Source: DATBLE01 sp963837265 (lineage in GTDB: Bacteria; Actinomycetota; Thermoleophilia; Gaiellales; Gaiellaceae). Taken from it: a DNA stretch of 64,000 nucleotides. Location: NCBI GenBank assembly GCA_963837265.1, contig CAWIMQ010000006.1, forward strand, positions 310,001 through 374,000. The letters are read 5' to 3'. Every line of letters begins with the position of its first letter. The first letter of the stretch is position 1. Of the stretch, positions 62,023 to 64,000 are shown piece by piece. Below the pieces are notes generated by a model. It did not search any database and was not told the DNA's origin. It saw only the letters and a list, made by a program, of their open reading frames with translations. The position numbers and the translations under genes were made by a program.

Positions 62023-62451
62023 GTGAGCCTCGAGTCGGTCGAAGTCGTGGTTCGCGGCTACCGCGCCTTCATCGACGGCGACTTCGACGCGATCGCCGAG
62101 CTCCTGGACGACGACGTGGAGTGGTACCCGCTCGGGGCCGGGCCGCTCTCCGTCGTCGACCACGCGGAGGTGCTCGGCGTCGTCGCCGAGCGGTACCGCG
62201 AGCAGTACCGGGTCGAGCTCGAGCGTTGCGTCGGCCTCGGCGACCGGGTGGTCGTCGGCTTTCGCGCTTCCCGGGCAATGCGCGATCCCGACGACGAGCG
62301 GCCGCTCCAGTCGCGTCGCAAGTTCAGCGTCGAGCGCTACTCCGCGGTGGTGACGATCCGCGACGGCCGCGTCGTGCGAGTCGACGACTATCCGCACCTG
62401 CAGGCGGCCTTCGCCGCGGTCGGGCTGGACGAGAACGGCGAGAGCGTCTAG
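62023..62451 (+). CDS. SnoaL/NTF2-like protein
   Basis: 142 residues of a cone-shaped NTF2 fold: VVRGYRAFIDGDFDAIAELLDDDVEWYP at the start and YSAVVTIRDGRVVRVDDYPH later. Members are isomerases, hydrolases or simple ligand binders. Starts at GTG with an adjoining -10 box, so it is probably leaderless. Overlaps the convergent repeat protein gene by four bases. Confidence 0.85.
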   Translation: MSLESVEVVVRGYRAFIDGDFDAIAELLDDDVEWYPLGAGPLSVVDHAEVLGVVAERYREQYRVELERCVGLGDRVVVGFRASRAMRDPDDERPLQSRRKFSVERYSAVVTIRDGRVVRVDDYPHLQAAFAAVGLDENGESV

Positions 62452-62864
62452 CTCCGCCCGAAGAGCCGCGCGATGATTCCCCTGCGCGGCTCCGCGGCCG
62501 GCGGCTCCGGCTCCTGCACCGCCGCCGGCTCTGCTGCCTCCGGCACCGGCTCCTGCACCGCCGCCGGCTCCGCCTGAGGCTGGGGCTCCGGAGCGGGTTC
62601 CGCTGCCTCCGGCACCGGCTCCTGCACCGCCGCCGGCTCCGCCTGAGGCTGGGGCTCCGGAGCGGGTTCCGCGGCCAGGGCCGGCTCCTCTACCGGCCCG
62701 GGCTCCTGCTCGGGCCGGCCGCTCGCCCGCGGCTCGGGCGGAGGCTCGGGTGCGGGCCCCGGGGTCGTCTCACTCCAGGGGTCGGCGTCTCGCCGGGCCC
62801 GGGCGCGCTCCAGGTCGCCCCGGATCGCGGCCCGCATCTCCTCGATCTGGCTCCTCTCCTTCAC
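62448..62864 (-). CDS. Pro/Glu-rich protein with tandem repeats
   Basis: 138 residues: a charged helical start (IEEMRAAIRGDLERARARR), then Pro/Glu/Ala-rich low complexity with two exact 23-residue units (66-88 and 89-111, each EPAPEPQPQAEPAAVQEP...), and a C-terminal amphipathic RRGIIARLFGRS. This tail looks suited to bind a membrane. GTG at 62864 follows GGGGAG by 11 bases. No family. Lies 31 bases downstream of the peptidase gene. Confidence 0.65.
   Translation of the reverse strand: MKERSQIEEMRAAIRGDLERARARRDADPWSETTPGPAPEPPPEPRASGRPEQEPGPVEEPALAAEPAPEPQPQAEPAAVQEPVPEAAEPAPEPQPQAEPAAVQEPVPEAAEPAAVQEPEPPAAEPRRGIIARLFGRS
62533..62670. repeat. Two tandem 69-bp units
   Basis: Direct repeat of 69 bases, apparently identical over both units, in frame within the Pro/Glu-rich gene. 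Recent duplication is likely. Confidence 0.85.
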
Positions 62865-62895
62865 GCCGCGGAGTTCTCCCCGCGGACCGCGTCTC

Positions 62896-64000
62896 CTACC
62901 GGACGCCGAGCTCGTGCAGGAGCGGACCGGTATCCAGCGGGTCGAACCCGAGCCGGCCCGCGACCTCCTCGCTCGAGGGCTTCGTGCCCTCATGGAAGAG
63001 CGCGCGCAGCCGCTCGCCCGTGTCCGGGCTCCGCCACCAGTCGTCGCCGACGTCCGCGACGAGCCGTGCCCGTAGCTGTGACGAGCGGATCCAGGCCCGC
63101 AGGTAGTCGGCGGAGTAGAAGCCGGCATCCGTGTCGGAGAGAAACCCGTCCGAGCGGTAGCGCACGCCGGTCGCGGCGGTCAGCTTCTCGGCATAGCCTT
63201 CCGACGTGCCGCCGTCCTCGGCGAAGCGGCTCCAGAAGTCGAGCTCGAACTCGAGCTTGGCCGCGTACCGAAGGTAGAGCAGCGCCTCCAGGAACGTGGC
63301 CGCGCCGGCGTTCTCGGCCGCCTCCTCGTCGGAGAGGCCGAAGTGCAAGGCGTGCCAGCCCGGCTCGCGCGAGATCGCCTCGAGGATGTAGGAGTAGACC
63401 TCGGTCAGCGCATGGTCGCGCGAGAGCCGCCGGAACGTGTACGGGAGGCCCGGGTCGCAGCCGGCGTAGTGGAGCGCGTGCCCCGCCTCGTGAAGGAACG
63501 CCTGGTAGTCGTGCATTCCGCCCTGCGCGCGCGTGATCAGGTGGACGACGCTAGGCGGATCGGAGGCGATCACACACGCGCGCGGCGCCTTCTGCGGACG
63601 GTCGTCGAGATCGAGCTTGACGTTCGGGTTGGCGGCGAGGTCGAAGCCGAGCGCTCTCAGCGTCTCCAGGCAGACGTCCGTCGCGCGCTCCTTGCTGTAC
63701 GTCGCCTCGAGCGGCGAGAGCCGCCGGACGTACGCCATGTGGTACGAGCGCGGCTCCTCCTCGCGGGCGCGGCCGAGGATCCGCTCGAACCAGTGGTCGC
63801 GCATGCGCAGGTACGCCTGCTCCGCGGCAGCCGCCGCCTCGTTCAACGTCGAGGACAGCGTCCGCAGCGAGATTCCCTTCTCTTCGTCATGGCGCGCGAC
63901 GGCGTCGGGCTCTCCGGACAGCTCGGCCGAAAGCTCCTCGCCGGCGCGGACGAGCTCGAGCCGTTCGTCGTTGAAGGTCGCATTCAGGTCGGCGTGGAGA
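62896..64000 (-). CDS. HExxH zinc peptidase-like protein (5' end outside window)
   Basis: 368 codons visible. The zinc motif is HEAGH within FLHEAGHALHYAG, and a third ligand is likely the Glu in ALTEVYSYILEA about 30 residues later, as in M3-type gluzincins. The rest is helical, with YLRYAAKLEFELDFWSRF typical of M3-like folds. The frame is open to base 64000, so the N-terminus is missing. Oligopeptidase activity is likely, but specificity is unknown. Confidence 0.8.
   Translation of the reverse strand, partial: LHADLNATFNDERLELVRAGEELSAELSGEPDAVARHDEEKGISLRTLSSTLNEAAAAAEQAYLRMRDHWFERILGRAREEEPRSYHMAYVRRLSPLEATYSKERATDVCLETLRALGFDLAANPNVKLDLDDRPQKAPRACVIASDPPSVVHLITRAQGGMHDYQAFLHEAGHALHYAGCDPGLPYTFRRLSRDHALTEVYSYILEAISREPGWHALHFGLSDEEAAENAGAATFLEALLYLRYAAKLEFELDFWSRFAEDGGTSEGYAEKLTAATGVRYRSDGFLSDTDAGFYSADYLRAWIRSSQLRARLVADVGDDWWRSPDTGERLRALFHEGTKPSSEEVAGRLGFDPLDTGPLLHELGVR

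Noticed and set aside
62533..62670. Tandem 69-bp repeat as a possible CRISPR or regulatory repeat
   Set aside because: The two units are contiguous, in frame, and encode Pro/Glu-rich protein repeats.

Overview
The window is a gene-dense, very high-GC bacterial chromosome segment, most likely from a deep-branching actinobacterium of the Thermoleophilia/Gaiellales kind. The evidence is the SteA/SteB cell-division pair next to recN and pyrG, and a core order closely resembling mycobacteria and streptomycetes: MBL hydrolase-hisS-aspS, alaS-ruvX-mltG-aroE-aroC-aroK-aroB-aroQ-pepP-efp-nusB, and tlyA-nadK-recN-steA-steB-pyrG. The assignment rests on gene order and protein motifs, not on a phylogeny.

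Layout. 1-4.4 kb: nucleoside salvage (deoA, a methyltransferase, deoB), alanine dehydrogenase and a truncated NUDIX gene. 4.4-16.6 kb (minus strand): a DUF3866 protein, an M20 peptidase, pyrG, a GT2-MraY-like fusion, SteB, a SRPBCC protein, SteA, recN, nadK, tlyA, a prenyl synthase, an XseB-like gene and nusB. 16.6-20.6 kb: biotin carboxylase and a biotin carrier fused to a carboxyltransferase-like domain that has lost its catalytic residues, then efp. 20.6-29.7 kb: a 2H phosphoesterase, pepP, aroQ, an aroK-aroB fusion, aroC, aroE, mltG, ruvX and alaS. 29.8-38 kb: a general-stress-type sigma factor with a degenerate RsbW-like partner, a DUF948 protein, mnmA, an RlpA-like protein, aspS, hisS and an MBL hydrolase. 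38-44 kb: histidine utilisation (hutH, a small membrane protein, hutU, a cupin, hutI).

44-64 kb is more accessory: a methyltransferase, a uracil-DNA glycosylase, two class III cyclases with different sensor domains, a heterodimeric ABC exporter, an HD protein, a UspA-UbiB kinase fusion, tRNA-Gln, an acyl-CoA synthetase flanked by a repeat of the tRNA 3' end, a flippase-like membrane protein, a DUF4389 protein, tRNA-Glu, a GT4 glycosyltransferase, another methyltransferase, a SnoaL-like protein, a Pro/Glu-rich repeat protein and a partial HExxH peptidase.

Two expression habits recur. Co-directional genes repeatedly share a 4-base NTGA stop/start overlap, usually GTGA or ATGA but also TTGA and CTGA. 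Where CTGA occurs in aroE and in the SRPBCC cyclase, CTG appears to be the only possible start. Many first genes lack a Shine-Dalgarno sequence and have a TAnnnT box 5-10 bases before the start codon, as expected for leaderless mRNAs. Several intergenic gaps carry short palindromic elements of at least three families. No CRISPR array, insertion sequence, integrase or rRNA gene was found.
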